Source of the DNA: an uncultured SAR86 cluster bacterium
GTDB taxonomy: Bacteria > Pseudomonadota > Gammaproteobacteria > Magnimaribacterales > D2472
Length of the DNA: 58,628 nt
Reading direction: 5' to 3'
Assembly: GCA_905478035.1 (NCBI GenBank)
Contig: CAJQGX010000014.1
Span: 1-58,628 of the forward strand
Of the stretch, positions 36,486 to 47,436 are shown in pieces; position 1 is the stretch's first letter; each line of letters begins with the position of its first letter. The notes beneath the pieces were generated by a model. It searched no databases. It worked only from the letters and a program-made list of their open reading frames with translations, and had not been told where the DNA came from. The position numbers were made by a program, and so were the translations under genes.

Positions 36486-36526
36486 ACGCGGATGTGCATT
36501 ATAAGTAATTTTTTATAGATAAGTAA

Positions 36527-38536
36527 ATGACAAAATCACTAAAGGTTGTATCTAATTTCGAGCCAGCAGGATCTCAGCCAGATGCTATCAAAAGTTTATC
36601 TGATGGATTGAGTGATGGGTTGTTACATCAAACCCTGTTAGGGGTTACTGGATCAGGTAAAACTTATACCATGGCCAAGGTTATTGAAGAAACTCAGAGG
36701 CCTGCAATCATTATGGCTCATAACAAAACACTAGCTGCTCAGTTGTATGGAGAGTTTAAAGATTTCTTTCCTGAAAACTCTGTTGAGTATTTTGTTTCCT
36801 ATTATGATTACTATCAGCCTGAGGCATATGTACCGACCTCAGATACTTACATTGCCAAAGACGCATCGATAAATGAGCATATTGAACAGATGCGACTATC
36901 GGCAACCAAAGCTTTATTGGAAAGAAAAGATACTATTGTTATAGCAACGGTATCTTCAATATATGGGCTTGGAGCTCCTGAGTCATATTTAAAAATGGTT
37001 GTTCATTTGGATAGAGGCGACATAATTAATCAAAGAGATTTATTAAGGCGTTTTTCATCTTTGCAGTACACGAGAAATGATTTAGATTTTAGAAGAGCAA
37101 CTTTTAGAGTAAGAGGGGATACTATTGATGTCTATCCTGCAGACTCTGATAGTGAAGCACTGAGAATTGAACTTTTCGGTGATGAGATAGAAAAACTATC
37201 ATGGTTTGATCCATTGACTGGAGCGATCATAAAAGATGTTCCAAGAGCAACCATATTTCCAAAAACACATTATGTAACTCCAAAAGAAACAGTACTAAAT
37301 TGTATTGATAGTATTAAAGATGAACTTAAAGAGCGTCTGGACTACCTCAGATCAATAAATAAATTAGTAGAGGCGCAAAGATTAGAAGAAAGAACTAATT
37401 ATGATATTGAGATGATGAGAGAGCTTGGATATTGCCAAGGTGTTGAAAACTACTCAAGATACCTATCTGGAAGAAATCCAGGACAATCACCCCCATGTTT
37501 ATTTGATTATGTGCCTAAGAATGCCATTGTTTTTATCGATGAGTCTCATGTTTCTGTTCCACAAATAGGAGCTATGTACAAAGGAGACAGGTCAAGGAAG
37601 GAAACCCTTGTAGAATATGGCTTTAGACTACCATCTGCTATGGATAATAGGCCATTAAAGTTCGAAGAATGGGAGCTTTTAGCATCACAAAGAGTCTATG
37701 TATCTGCTACTCCAAGTAGGTATGAAAATGAACACCAAGACAATCTTGTTGAATTACTAGTAAGACCTACTGGATTAACAGATCCAGATGTTGAGATAAG
37801 ACCAGCAAGCACACAAATTGATGATGTCATTGGTGAATGTAATGAAAGAGTATCTATGAAGGAAAGAGTTCTCATAACTACTCTTACAAAAAGAATGGCC
37901 GAGGATTTAACAGACTATTTAAATGAAAATGGCATCCAAGCAAGATATATGCATTCAGATACGGATACTGTTGAGCGTGTCGAAATTATTAGAGATTTAA
38001 GAATTGGTAAATTTGATGTATTGGTTGGTATTAATTTATTACGAGAAGGTTTGGATATTCCTGAGGTAAGTTTGGTAGCAATTTTGGATGCTGACAAGGA
38101 AGGATTTTTAAGATCTGAAACTACCATGATCCAAACCATAGGAAGGGCAGCAAGAAATTTAAGAGGGAAGGCAATTCTTTATGCAGATAAAATGACAGGA
38201 TCTATGGAGAGAGCAATTGCTGAAACTGATCGAAGAAGAGCTATCCAAGAAAAATATAATATTGAAAATAATATCACTCCAAAATCAGTTACCACTAAAG
38301 TTAAAGATATTATGGAAGGTGCTAGAGTTATCTCAGGCAAGGCTAAAAAGAAGAAAGAAGATATAGAAAAATCACTACCATTTAAGATCAAAGATGACAC
38401 GGTTGATGAGCTAAGTGAGTCCATCGAAAAAATTGAAAATCAGATGTATAAATATGCAAAAGATATGGAGTTTGAAAAAGCTGCTCAGTGCAGAGATAAA
38501 ATGAAATTTCTTAAAAGAAAGTTAATTGATCTGTAG
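36527..38536 (+). CDS. uvrB: Excinuclease ABC subunit B
   Basis: Damage-verifying helicase-like subunit of nucleotide excision repair. The 669-residue protein has Walker A ([14 protein letters not shown]), the beta-hairpin region [20 protein letters not shown] as the DExH box, the motif VI segment QTIGRAARN, and the UvrC-binding UVR motif at the C terminus (~630-665). No LexA box is visible before it, in contrast to E. coli. A TATAGA ends 7 nt before the ATG. Its 3' end overlaps the convergent lytic-transglycosylase gene by 26 bp. Confidence 0.96.
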   Translation: MTKSLKVVSNFEPAGSQPDAIKSLSDGLSDGLLHQTLLGVTGSGKTYTMAKVIEETQRPAIIMAHNKTLAAQLYGEFKDFFPENSVEYFVSYYDYYQPEAYVPTSDTYIAKDASINEHIEQMRLSATKALLERKDTIVIATVSSIYGLGAPESYLKMVVHLDRGDIINQRDLLRRFSSLQYTRNDLDFRRATFRVRGDTIDVYPADSDSEALRIELFGDEIEKLSWFDPLTGAIIKDVPRATIFPKTHYVTPKETVLNCIDSIKDELKERLDYLRSINKLVEAQRLEERTNYDIEMMRELGYCQGVENYSRYLSGRNPGQSPPCLFDYVPKNAIVFIDESHVSVPQIGAMYKGDRSRKETLVEYGFRLPSAMDNRPLKFEEWELLASQRVYVSATPSRYENEHQDNLVELLVRPTGLTDPDVEIRPASTQIDDVIGECNERVSMKERVLITTLTKRMAEDLTDYLNENGIQARYMHSDTDTVERVEIIRDLRIGKFDVLVGINLLREGLDIPEVSLVAILDADKEGFLRSETTMIQTIGRAARNLRGKAILYADKMTGSMERAIAETDRRRAIQEKYNIENNITPKSVTTKVKDIMEGARVISGKAKKKKEDIEKSLPFKIKDDTVDELSESIEKIENQMYKYAKDMEFEKAAQCRDKMKFLKRKLIDL

Positions 38537-39242
38537 GATCTATACAGGCATGCGCTGCCATTAGTTTGTAATAATTCTTTACTCTATAAACATAATCAAT
38601 GGCTTGCTGGCCTCTTGAATATCCATTCACATCGATAAGATTTACGTCCTCTCCTGTAATATTCTTAAGCTTATTTTCAATATCAAACCAGGTAATTTCA
38701 GATGGCTCTTTGCCAATAGTTTTAGCAATATTGATTATATTAGTCGGTCCTAAATTATACTTAGCTAAAGATATAGATAATTGATCTGCGGTAGTTTTTC
38801 CATATATATTTCTATCTTGTAGCATTGCAATATACTTAGCACCGCCTGTAATATTTTGCTCTGGATTGAGCCTTTTCTCAACACCAACAATAGCAGCTGT
38901 CTCAAGAGTAACCATCATCATTCCTCGAACGCCCATATTTGATTTTGCTCTTGGATCCCACTGTGATTCTTGAAAAGAAATTGCAGCAAGCAGCTCTTGA
39001 TCTATAGATGTTTCTATTGATGCCTTTTCAAACATCTCTTCATATTTTGGAAATCTGTTTTCAAGAAGATCTTTAAATTTTGTTTGTTCAAAGTTATTTA
39101 ATGGAGTATTTTCATAGACCATTTCTAAGTGATTATTACACTGTTCGATCTGATTTTTTTCTACCAAAAAAATGTCGCACGAGCTTAGCAAAATCATTGC
39201 TGAAAAACTAAAAAAAACTTTAAAGATATTCCCCATTTTCAA
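38511..39242 (-). CDS. Short MltF-like lytic transglycosylase lipoprotein
   Basis: Cleaves peptidoglycan glycan strands at the outer membrane if active. The 243 residues comprise a lipoprotein signal with lipobox LSSC (Cys22) and an SLT domain (~80-235) with catalytic Glu92 in [19 protein letters not shown] and the GAKYIAML segment. It lies divergent from purL, the position of mltF in E. coli, but lacks the ~230-residue solute-binding-protein domain that precedes SLT in MltF. Either an MltF that lost its regulatory domain or a different short SLT enzyme in the same place. Confidence 0.85.
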   Translation of the reverse strand: MKMGNIFKVFFSFSAMILLSSCDIFLVEKNQIEQCNNHLEMVYENTPLNNFEQTKFKDLLENRFPKYEEMFEKASIETSIDQELLAAISFQESQWDPRAKSNMGVRGMMMVTLETAAIVGVEKRLNPEQNITGGAKYIAMLQDRNIYGKTTADQLSISLAKYNLGPTNIINIAKTIGKEPSEITWFDIENKLKNITGEDVNLIDVNGYSRGQQAIDYVYRVKNYYKLMAAHACIDPTDQLTFF

Positions 39243-39298
39243 TTATTTTTTTTAAAAGACTTTATAATTGCTGTATACAATATTTCACACCGAGAGAA

Positions 39299-42200
39299 GT
39301 GTCAAAGATTAATACCTTCATATTGCAGGGCAAAGAAAGTTTCTCAAACTCAAAATTAGAGCAACTCAATCTCGACTTCAACATTTCAAACAATAAAAGT
39401 TCTAATATTTCCTCAAAAGAAATTTATATTATTGCTGCTAAAGATGAAGAATTAAATTTAGACCAACTTAAAAATATTCTTGGTGCAGAGAATTTAGATG
39501 ATTCTTTTTCATTTATTGTTGGTCCAAGATCAGGAACTATTTCTCCTTGGTCTTCAAAGACAGAAGATATTATAAAAAATGTTGGTATAAAAAATATTCA
39601 TAGAGTTGAAAAATTTAATAGTTTTACTATTTCAGATTTTAAAATGGATCACTCTATAGATTTTTCCATGTTTTATGATCGAATGACTCAATCTATTTAT
39701 CAAAATCATAATGAATGTTTAGAATTTTTAAAAACTGACTCCCAGAGAGATGTAATTCAAATAGATATTCTTTCAAATGGCATAAAAGCACTTGAAGTGG
39801 CTAATAAAAACTTTGGTTTTGCCATGAGCGGAGAAGAGATAACCTATTTGCATGATTTTTATTCAAAAATAGCAAGAAATCCAACAGATGCTGAGCTAAT
39901 GATGTTTGCTCAAGCAAACTCAGAGCATTGTAGGCACAAAATATTTAATGCTAAATGGTCTGTAAACGGTGTATCTAAGGACAATAGCCTATTTGATTTA
40001 ATAAAAGAGACTAGCAAACAATCTCCAAAGGGTATTATCTCTGCCTACAAAGATAATGCTGCTATTACAGAGGGTGATAGGGTAGAAAGACTGCATTTAG
40101 ATCAAAATAATAGCTATTCATTTGTTGAGGACTCATTGAACTCTACTATTAAAGTGGAAACACATAATCACCCAACTGCAATTTCCCCTTATCCAGGAGC
40201 AGCAACTGGTTCTGGAGGAGAGATAAGAGATGAGGGTGCAACTGGGCGAGGCGCAAAACCGAAAATAGGCTTGGTTGGTTTTAATGTCTCACATCTAAGA
40301 ATTCCTCAGTTAACCAGAAGCTGGGAAGGTCAAGAGTTCAAGCCAGAAAGAATAGCTAATCCATTAAAAATAATGATCGAGGCACCGATAGGAGCAGCTG
40401 CATTTAATAATGAGTTTGGCAGACCTTCAACACTAGGTTACTTCAGATCATTTGAAACAGATTTTAATAAATCAAAAAATGCTTTTGGTTATCACAAGCC
40501 AATTATGTTGGCTGGTGGTATTGGTGAAATTCGAGACAGAAATAATTTTAAACTTCAAATTTCAGAAGGTTATCACGTCGTTGTCCTAGGTGGACCAGCA
40601 ATGCTTATTGGTCTTGGTGGCGGTGCAGCTTCATCTGTTTCATCAGGGGAGAGTGATGAGGATTTAGACTTCGCTTCTGTTCAAAGAGATAACGCAGAAA
40701 TGGAAAGAAGGTGCCAAGAAGTTATTAATATTTGCTCCTCTCAAGATGATAGCTATATTGAATTTATTCATGATGTTGGTGCTGGAGGATTATCTAATGC
40801 TATACCTGAGTTAGCTAAAGACTCAAATTTAGGAGTTTATATAGAACTGGATAAGATTCCGAATTCAGATAAATCGATGTCTCCAATGGAGATTTGGTCT
40901 AACGAATCTCAAGAAAGATATGTAATGGCTATTCATCCAAAAAATAAGAAAGACTTTGAGAATATATGTATTAGAGAAAGGTGTGTTTATGCATTTGTTG
41001 GGGTTACAACAGATGAAAAATCTGTAAAGCTTTTTGATTCAAAAACAGATACTTATCCAGTTGATGTCCCTTTATCGATGCTCTTTGGAGATTTACCTAT
41101 TACTGATATACAGGTGTCCTCTGATAGCAGTACTAGTATTGATAATTCAATCTCATCAGATTATTCCTTTAAAGATACCCTTAAAAATATTCTTCAACAT
41201 CCAACCGTTGCAAGTAAATCTTTCTTAATAACTATTGGCGATAGAACTGTTGGCGGTATGGTTGCAAGAGATCAATTTATTGGACCTTATCAGGTTCCAG
41301 TTTCAGACTATTCAATGAGCTTGAGATCTTATACATCATCAAGTGGTGAGGTTTTAACGGTTGGAGAAAAGCCTACTTTAGCAATTAATAATCCTGCAGC
41401 CTCAATGCGGATGGCAATGGCAGAGGCTTTGCTTAATATGTCAGGAGTTTATATCAAGGGGCTCGATGAGGTTCAGGTTTCAGCTAATTGGATGGCTGCA
41501 ACTGGAGAAGAGGTAGAAGATATTTCTCTCAGAGAGGGAGTAGAGGCATTATCTGAGTGTTGTGTTGATTTAGAGGTCTCAGTGCCTGTTGGAAAAGATT
41601 CTTTATCTATGAGAACTAAATGGAGTGAGAATGAAGCTGAATATGTAGTAAAAAGTCCATTATCAGGAGTAATTACGGCAATGGCTCCTGTAGATGATGT
41701 TCGCGTCTCAGTAACACCGGAATTAGATATCAGCACACCCACAAAAATTTTACATATAAAACTAAATAACAAGACAAGGTTAGCTGGATCTATATTTTCG
41801 CAGGTTACTCAAAGTCAATTTTCAGAAACACCTGACATAGACGATGTAGGTCTTTTAAAGGTAATGTTCAATTCAATTCAAGAGCTAATAGCTCACAACA
41901 AAGTTTTAGCTCTTCATGATATCTCTGATGGAGGATTAATTATCACTCTTTTAGAAATGGCTTTTACCAAAAAAATTGGCCTAGATTTATTATTCCCTGA
42001 CCTATCTAAAGATAATTTAAATTCATTTTTATTCTCTGAGGAAGCAGGACTTGTTATTCAAGTTGCAGATACACATTGCGATCAAGTTATTAATCAACTC
42101 TCATCAGAAGGATTAATAGCATCTTTAATTGGCCAAGTTTCTGATTCACAAGAAATCTCAATCAATACATCAAATGAAGAGGTCTACAGAAATTCAGTTA

Positions 42201-43144
42201 TTGATTTAGAAAAGGATTGGAGAGAGGTAAGTCATGCGATTCAATCAATTAGAGATAATGAATCAATTGCAGATTCTGAACTCAAATTATTAGACGATAA
42301 CAATCATAAGGGCTTGTATGCTAAAGAGTCATTTAATGAAAGTACATTTACGCCTTTTACAATCTCAACCAGTAGACCAAAAGTAGCAATTCTTAGAGAG
42401 CAAGGCGTTAATGGGCAAATGGAAATGGCAGCTGCTTTCTCTTTAGCTGGTTTTGAGGCTATAGATGTCCACATGCAAGACTTGCTTGATAAGAGAATAA
42501 ATCTTGCGGACTTTAAAGGTATGGCAGCATGTGGTGGTTTTTCTTATGGCGATGTATTGGGTGCAGGAGGAGGTTGGTCAAAGACTATTCTGCATAATGC
42601 CTCTGTAAAAGATCAATTTGAGGAATTCTTTGCTAATGAATCAACATTCACTCTTGGAGTCTGTAATGGTTGTCAAATGGTATCAAAACTTAAAGATATT
42701 ATTCCTGGCGCTTACCTCTGGCCATCATTTGAAAAAAATCTCTCTGATCAGTTTGAGGCAAGATTAGCACAAGTCAAAGTTCAAAAAAGTGATTCCATAT
42801 TACTGTCAGGTATGGAGGGATGGTCCTTGCCTATTGCCTCTGCTCATGGAGAAGGCCATGCTAAATTTAGTAAAAATAATCTAGATGATTTGATTAAATC
42901 TAATCAGATAGCCCTAAACTTTGTAGATTCACTAGGAAATAATACTGAAGCATATCCTCTAAACCCAAATGGCTCTATTGATGGTGCAACAGGTATTACA
43001 GCTGCAAATGGAAGAGTTACCATTATGATGCCTCACCCAGAAAGGGTCTTTAGAAAGTTGCAAATGAGTTGGAGTCCAAAATACTGGAAAGAGTTCTCTC
43101 CCTGGATGCAAATTTTTATAAACGCTAGAAAATTTGTAGACTAA
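39299..43144 (+). CDS. purL: Phosphoribosylformylglycinamidine synthase
   Basis: Fourth step of purine synthesis, converting FGAR to FGAM with glutamine and ATP. The 1281-residue protein is the large, fused gammaproteobacterial form: N-terminal domain, two AIR-synthase-like halves (NSEHCRHKIF, KVETHNHPTAISPYPGAATG), and a C-terminal class I glutaminase (~1025-1281) with nucleophile Cys in LGVCNGCQM and the HGEGH segment. Translation starts at GTG 39299, preceded by GAGAG. A TATAAT lies at 39263-39268. Confidence 0.96.
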   Translation: MSKINTFILQGKESFSNSKLEQLNLDFNISNNKSSNISSKEIYIIAAKDEELNLDQLKNILGAENLDDSFSFIVGPRSGTISPWSSKTEDIIKNVGIKNIHRVEKFNSFTISDFKMDHSIDFSMFYDRMTQSIYQNHNECLEFLKTDSQRDVIQIDILSNGIKALEVANKNFGFAMSGEEITYLHDFYSKIARNPTDAELMMFAQANSEHCRHKIFNAKWSVNGVSKDNSLFDLIKETSKQSPKGIISAYKDNAAITEGDRVERLHLDQNNSYSFVEDSLNSTIKVETHNHPTAISPYPGAATGSGGEIRDEGATGRGAKPKIGLVGFNVSHLRIPQLTRSWEGQEFKPERIANPLKIMIEAPIGAAAFNNEFGRPSTLGYFRSFETDFNKSKNAFGYHKPIMLAGGIGEIRDRNNFKLQISEGYHVVVLGGPAMLIGLGGGAASSVSSGESDEDLDFASVQRDNAEMERRCQEVINICSSQDDSYIEFIHDVGAGGLSNAIPELAKDSNLGVYIELDKIPNSDKSMSPMEIWSNESQERYVMAIHPKNKKDFENICIRERCVYAFVGVTTDEKSVKLFDSKTDTYPVDVPLSMLFGDLPITDIQVSSDSSTSIDNSISSDYSFKDTLKNILQHPTVASKSFLITIGDRTVGGMVARDQFIGPYQVPVSDYSMSLRSYTSSSGEVLTVGEKPTLAINNPAASMRMAMAEALLNMSGVYIKGLDEVQVSANWMAATGEEVEDISLREGVEALSECCVDLEVSVPVGKDSLSMRTKWSENEAEYVVKSPLSGVITAMAPVDDVRVSVTPELDISTPTKILHIKLNNKTRLAGSIFSQVTQSQFSETPDIDDVGLLKVMFNSIQELIAHNKVLALHDISDGGLIITLLEMAFTKKIGLDLLFPDLSKDNLNSFLFSEEAGLVIQVADTHCDQVINQLSSEGLIASLIGQVSDSQEISINTSNEEVYRNSVIDLEKDWREVSHAIQSIRDNESIADSELKLLDDNNHKGLYAKESFNESTFTPFTISTSRPKVAILREQGVNGQMEMAAAFSLAGFEAIDVHMQDLLDKRINLADFKGMAACGGFSYGDVLGAGGGWSKTILHNASVKDQFEEFFANESTFTLGVCNGCQMVSKLKDIIPGAYLWPSFEKNLSDQFEARLAQVKVQKSDSILLSGMEGWSLPIASAHGEGHAKFSKNNLDDLIKSNQIALNFVDSLGNNTEAYPLNPNGSIDGATGITAANGRVTIMMPHPERVFRKLQMSWSPKYWKEFSPWMQIFINARKFVD

Positions 43145-43147
43145 GAA

Positions 43148-43687
43148 CTACTTCCACAAAGTTATATCTTCATCTCTAAAAATAAAGTTTCCTGTTTTAC
43201 TATCCTCTATATAATATTTTAAGGTTCTTTCTACAGTTGGAAAGGCTAACTCATCCCAAAGTATTTCATCTTTTGTAAAAAGTTTTACTTCCATACTTTC
43301 AGTTGTGGGTCCAAAATTTTCATCAAGCAAATCTGCTAGATAGAATAAATGTACTTGATTAATATGTGGAAGGCTAAACATCGTGTATGGCATGACAACT
43401 TTAGCCTCAGATCCAGTCTCTTCCATAGTTTCTCGTAAGGCACCAACCTTAAGAGTTTCAGCGTTTTCCATAAAACCAGCAGGCAATGTCCATAAACCTT
43501 TTCTTGGATGAATATTTCTTTTAGCCATTAAAATTTTATCGTCTCTTATACAAAGAGTTCCAACAATCATATTTGGGTTTGTATAAAAGATATTTTTACA
43601 GTCTTTGCAACAGTATCTTTTTATACTGTCATCTTTTGGGACAATAAATTCTAAATTTGAGCTTCCGCAGATTGAACAATATTTCAA
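43148..43687 (-). CDS. Nudix hydrolase with N-terminal zinc ribbon
   Basis: Predicted to hydrolyse a nucleoside diphosphate linked to another moiety. The 179-residue protein begins with a four-cysteine ribbon (CSIC...CCKDC, residues 4-29) and has the Nudix box GFMENAETLKVGALRETMEE (~71-90), matching Gx5Ex7REUxEExGU once the following TG is included. It is shorter than NudC and lacks its N-terminal domain; ADP-ribose or NADH-related substrates are possible. It is divergent from a second Nudix gene with 53 bp between starts. Confidence 0.82.
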   Translation of the reverse strand: MKYCSICGSSNLEFIVPKDDSIKRYCCKDCKNIFYTNPNMIVGTLCIRDDKILMAKRNIHPRKGLWTLPAGFMENAETLKVGALRETMEETGSEAKVVMPYTMFSLPHINQVHLFYLADLLDENFGPTTESMEVKLFTKDEILWDELAFPTVERTLKYYIEDSKTGNFIFRDEDITLWK

Positions 43688-43740
43688 TTTTTTATTCCTT
43701 AATAAAGTATAAGATTGATTAAAAAGTTAAACTAACCTTA

Positions 43741-44343
43741 ATGATAGACAGCATAAAGCAAAAGCTAGAAAAACTAAATCTACATAACCCAACTTCTTAT
43801 AAAAAAGCTGGTGTATTCATAGGTATTCTGTATTTTGATGATTTAATAAAAGACCCTGAAATTATATTTACAAAGAGATCTGAAAAGGTTTCTACCCACT
43901 CAGGAGAGGTTAGTTTCCCAGGAGGTAAATGGGAAGATGGCGATGAGAGTCTATATCAAACTGCGCTCAGAGAATCTTTTGAAGAAATATCCTTAGATCA
44001 ATCAAATGTTAAAAAACTTGGAGAATTAGACTATCTAATCTCTCGTCATAAAATTGAAGTTCATCCATATATTGGATTAATAGAATCCAAACAAAATCTT
44101 GTACCCAATGAAGAAATTGCAGAAATATTTTCAGTGCCTCTAAGTTTCTTATTAAATACAGATAATATTATAGAAAATGAACTTGATAGAGATGGCATGA
44201 AGGTAATAATTCCTAGTTGGGTCTATAATGGACATAGAATTTGGGGACTTACAGCTATGCTAACAGCAGATTTTTTAAATATCTGTTTTGAAGCTAATAT
44301 AGGAACTGATTTAGAGATTATAAGAAAGCATTATGATAATTGA
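43741..44343 (+). CDS. CoA pyrophosphatase-like Nudix hydrolase
   Basis: The 200-residue protein has the extended motif of coenzyme-A Nudix enzymes: TKRSEKVSTHSGEVSFPGG (NuCoA motif) running into the Nudix box GGKWEDGDESLYQTALRESF followed by EEI. Members such as NudL cleave CoA to phosphopantetheine and 3',5'-ADP. The order is Nudix, then the gamma-carbonic-anhydrase gene (11-bp overlap), then alaS (4-bp overlap), one probable transcript. Confidence 0.85.
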   Translation: MIDSIKQKLEKLNLHNPTSYKKAGVFIGILYFDDLIKDPEIIFTKRSEKVSTHSGEVSFPGGKWEDGDESLYQTALRESFEEISLDQSNVKKLGELDYLISRHKIEVHPYIGLIESKQNLVPNEEIAEIFSVPLSFLLNTDNIIENELDRDGMKVIIPSWVYNGHRIWGLTAMLTADFLNICFEANIGTDLEIIRKHYDN

Positions 44344-44854
44344 TTTAGGTAGCAAAACTCTTCAAACAGATGGAGATGCATTTTATATTGCCCCAAATGC
44401 AACAGTGATAGGTGATGTTCGATTATCAAAAGACGCTAGCATTTGGTTTAACGCAACCCTAAGAGCAGATAATGAACCTATTTTCGTTGGAGAAGGCTCA
44501 AATATTCAAGATGGCTCAATTATTCATACGGATCCAGGGTTTAGTACCTCTATTGGAAAATATGTAACAGTTGGTCATATGGTAATGCTCCATGGATGCG
44601 AAATTGGAGATGGGAGTCTTATAGGAATAGGATCAGTTATTTTAAATGGTGCAAAAATTGGTAAGAATTGTATTATTGGTGCAAAAGCATTAATAACTGA
44701 GGGTATGGAAATACCAGATGGATCAATGGTGTTAGGAATGCCTGGAAAAATAAAGAAGACTTTAAATGATGATGAGCAAAAATTAGTTTCATTGGGTGCT
44801 CATCACTACATTGAAAATTATAAAAAGTATAAAGAAATCGCAAAAATAAAATGA
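44333..44854 (+). CDS. Gamma-carbonic-anhydrase-like hexapeptide-repeat protein
   Basis: A 173-residue left-handed beta-helix protein: hexapeptide repeats run through ~20-140 (for example IGDVRL, IFVGEG, IGKYVTVG, IGDGSLIG, IGKNCIIG). Three histidines placed like the zinc ligands of gamma-carbonic anhydrase are visible in IIHTD, VGHMV and LHGCEIG. Many YrdA-type relatives show little carbonic anhydrase activity, so the enzymatic role is uncertain. Confidence 0.83.
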   Translation: MIIDLGSKTLQTDGDAFYIAPNATVIGDVRLSKDASIWFNATLRADNEPIFVGEGSNIQDGSIIHTDPGFSTSIGKYVTVGHMVMLHGCEIGDGSLIGIGSVILNGAKIGKNCIIGAKALITEGMEIPDGSMVLGMPGKIKKTLNDDEQKLVSLGAHHYIENYKKYKEIAKIK

Positions 44855-47430
44855 ACACAAGTGAAATAAGACAATCATTCTTAAAATTTTATGAATCTAA
44901 AAATCATAAGATCATAGACTCAAGTTCATTAATTCCTGTTAATGATGAGACCTTGCTATTTGTTAATGCAGGTATGGTCCAATTTAAAGATGTTTTTTTA
45001 GGAACAGATAAGCGTAAATATGATCGTGCTACGTCATCACAAAGATGTATCAGGGCCGGCGGCAAACACAATGACCTTGAAAATGTTGGTTATACATTAA
45101 GGCATCATACTTTCTTTGAAATGCTTGGTAATTTTAGCTTTGGTGATTATTTTAAAGAGGATGCTATTAAATACGCTTGGGAGTTTTTAACAGAGATTTT
45201 AAAACTTGAACAAGATAAGCTATGGATTTCTGTATACAAAGATGATGATGAGGCGGCTGATATATGGAAAGACATTATTGGTGTTGATCCTAAAAGAATT
45301 GTCAGGCTTGGAGATGAAGATAATTTTTGGTCTATGGGTGAAACTGGTCCATGTGGCCCTTGTTCAGAAATATATTATGACCATGGAGATCATATAGAAG
45401 GAACGCCTCCAGGGTCAGAGGGAGATGAGGGAGACAGGTTTGTAGAAATATGGAATCTAGTCTTTATGCAATTTAACAGAAACGATGCGGGTGAAATGAA
45501 TCCACTACCAAAACCTTCTGTAGATACTGGAATGGGCTTAGAAAGAATTGCGGCTGTTATGCAAGGTGTAAATTCAAATTATGAAACAGATCTATTTAAG
45601 GATTTAATTAGAGCATCAGAAAGAGTTCTTGGAGAAAAGAATAGTCCATCTCACAAAGTTATTTCAGATCATATTCGATCTACCAGCTTTTTAATCGCTG
45701 ATGGAATTACTCCTGAAAACGAGGGAAGAGGTTATGTTCTTAGAAGAATTCTCAGAAGAGCTATTCGTCATGGATATAAAATGGGAGCAACCAAACCTTT
45801 TTTAAATGAATTAGTAAAAGATTTAGCAGAACTGATGCAGGATGCATACCCGGTATTAAATGAAAAAAAAGAATTTATTACGAAAACTATAAAAGATGAA
45901 GAGATCAAATTCTTTGAAACCTTAGATAAGGGAATTGATATTTTAGAACAAGCAATAAGCAATCTATCTGGAGATACTATTCCAGGAGATATTGTTTTTA
46001 AACTTCATGATACTTTTGGTTTCCCATATGATTTAACAGCAGATATTGCCAGAGAAAGAAATTTAAAAATTGATGAAGAAGGCTTTTCTTCATCAATGAG
46101 TCAACAAAAAGAATTATCCAAAGCTGGTAGTAGTTTTGTTTCTTCACTTCCAGCAGCAGCTGGGGTAGATGAAACAACCTTTCTTGGATATGAATTATTA
46201 AATTCAGATTCTAAAGTTTTGGTTTTATGGAAAGATCAAGATAGAGTTGAATCCGCATCTGAATCTGAAGAAATTTTTATAGCCTGTAATGAGACACCAT
46301 TTTATGCAGAATCTGGAGGTCAGATTGGAGATAAGGGTGAATTTAGTTCTGCAAGTGCAACTGGAATTATTTTAGATTGCAAGAAACAGGGCAAAGTGTT
46401 TCTTCACAAAGCTATAATCAAATCAGGGATATTGCATTCAGGTGATGTAATAACCATGACTGTGGAGAAAGACAAAAGAGATGCTATAGCAATTCATCAT
46501 TCGTCCACTCACTTAATGCATGCAGCACTCAAGAAAGTATTGGGCAATCATGTTCAACAAAAAGGATCTCTAGTTGATGAAAATAAACTAAGGTTTGATT
46601 TCTCACATTCTAAGCCTCTATCTAAAGATGAAATATCTGAGGTTGAGGCATTGGTTAATAGAGAGTCATTAAATAATTTAGAAGTCACAACACAGAATAT
46701 GAAGCTCGAAGATGCTATGAATTCAGGAGCTGAAGCCTTATTTGGTGAAAAATATGAGGATGAGGTAAGAGTTTTAAGTATGGGAAATGAATCATTTTCT
46801 GTAGAGCTATGTGGTGGAACCCATGTTGCAAGGACTGGAGATATAGGTACGTTTTTGATTGTTAATCAATCAAGTGTTGCATCTGGTGTTCGAAGAATAG
46901 AGGCTGTAGGGGGTAAGGTAGCTCTAAGTCATCTTAAAGAAATACAAAGAATTAATGAAGAGCTTCAACAAAGATTAAACTCTCCTGCAGAGGCCATTCT
47001 TGATAAAGTAGAGTCTTTAATTGCTGAAAATAAGAAACTTAAAAAATCTGGAAGTACTAAAGTAACTGAAACAGAAATTGCTTATTCAGAATCCTGTGAA
47101 ATAAATGATTGGATCTTATCTATAGAACAAATTTCTATTGAAGATAATAAATTATTGAGAGGTATGGTAGACGCTAAGAAAAAAACAATTGGTAAAGGTT
47201 CAATTATTTTGCTCAATGTTCAGGCTAATAAGATAGCTGTAGTGTGTGGTGTAACTGATAATATTATTGATCAAATTTCTGCTAAGGATATTGTTTCTAA
47301 TATCTGTGAACAAATTAATGGAAGAGGTGGAGGCCGTCCTGACTTTGCTCAAGGTGCTGGAGAAACAGAAAACATCAAAGAGTTCGTGACATCTATTCCA
47401 AATTCAGTAAAATCCCTCGCAAGCTCTTAA
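44851..47430 (+). CDS. alaS: Alanyl-tRNA synthetase
   Basis: Charges tRNA-Ala and edits mischarged Ser/Gly. The 859-residue protein starts MNTSEIRQSFLKFYESKNHKI; class II catalytic motifs are visible (RCIRAGGKHNDLENVG and the ETGPCGPCSEIYYD segment), the editing domain carries HHSSTHLMHA and CGGTHV, and the C-terminal C-Ala domain ends at ~855. Normal length. The next gene is lysC, as in Pseudomonas and relatives. Confidence 0.96.
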   Translation: MNTSEIRQSFLKFYESKNHKIIDSSSLIPVNDETLLFVNAGMVQFKDVFLGTDKRKYDRATSSQRCIRAGGKHNDLENVGYTLRHHTFFEMLGNFSFGDYFKEDAIKYAWEFLTEILKLEQDKLWISVYKDDDEAADIWKDIIGVDPKRIVRLGDEDNFWSMGETGPCGPCSEIYYDHGDHIEGTPPGSEGDEGDRFVEIWNLVFMQFNRNDAGEMNPLPKPSVDTGMGLERIAAVMQGVNSNYETDLFKDLIRASERVLGEKNSPSHKVISDHIRSTSFLIADGITPENEGRGYVLRRILRRAIRHGYKMGATKPFLNELVKDLAELMQDAYPVLNEKKEFITKTIKDEEIKFFETLDKGIDILEQAISNLSGDTIPGDIVFKLHDTFGFPYDLTADIARERNLKIDEEGFSSSMSQQKELSKAGSSFVSSLPAAAGVDETTFLGYELLNSDSKVLVLWKDQDRVESASESEEIFIACNETPFYAESGGQIGDKGEFSSASATGIILDCKKQGKVFLHKAIIKSGILHSGDVITMTVEKDKRDAIAIHHSSTHLMHAALKKVLGNHVQQKGSLVDENKLRFDFSHSKPLSKDEISEVEALVNRESLNNLEVTTQNMKLEDAMNSGAEALFGEKYEDEVRVLSMGNESFSVELCGGTHVARTGDIGTFLIVNQSSVASGVRRIEAVGGKVALSHLKEIQRINEELQQRLNSPAEAILDKVESLIAENKKLKKSGSTKVTETEIAYSESCEINDWILSIEQISIEDNKLLRGMVDAKKKTIGKGSIILLNVQANKIAVVCGVTDNIIDQISAKDIVSNICEQINGRGGGRPDFAQGAGETENIKEFVTSIPNSVKSLASS

Positions 47431-47436
47431 TTAAAT

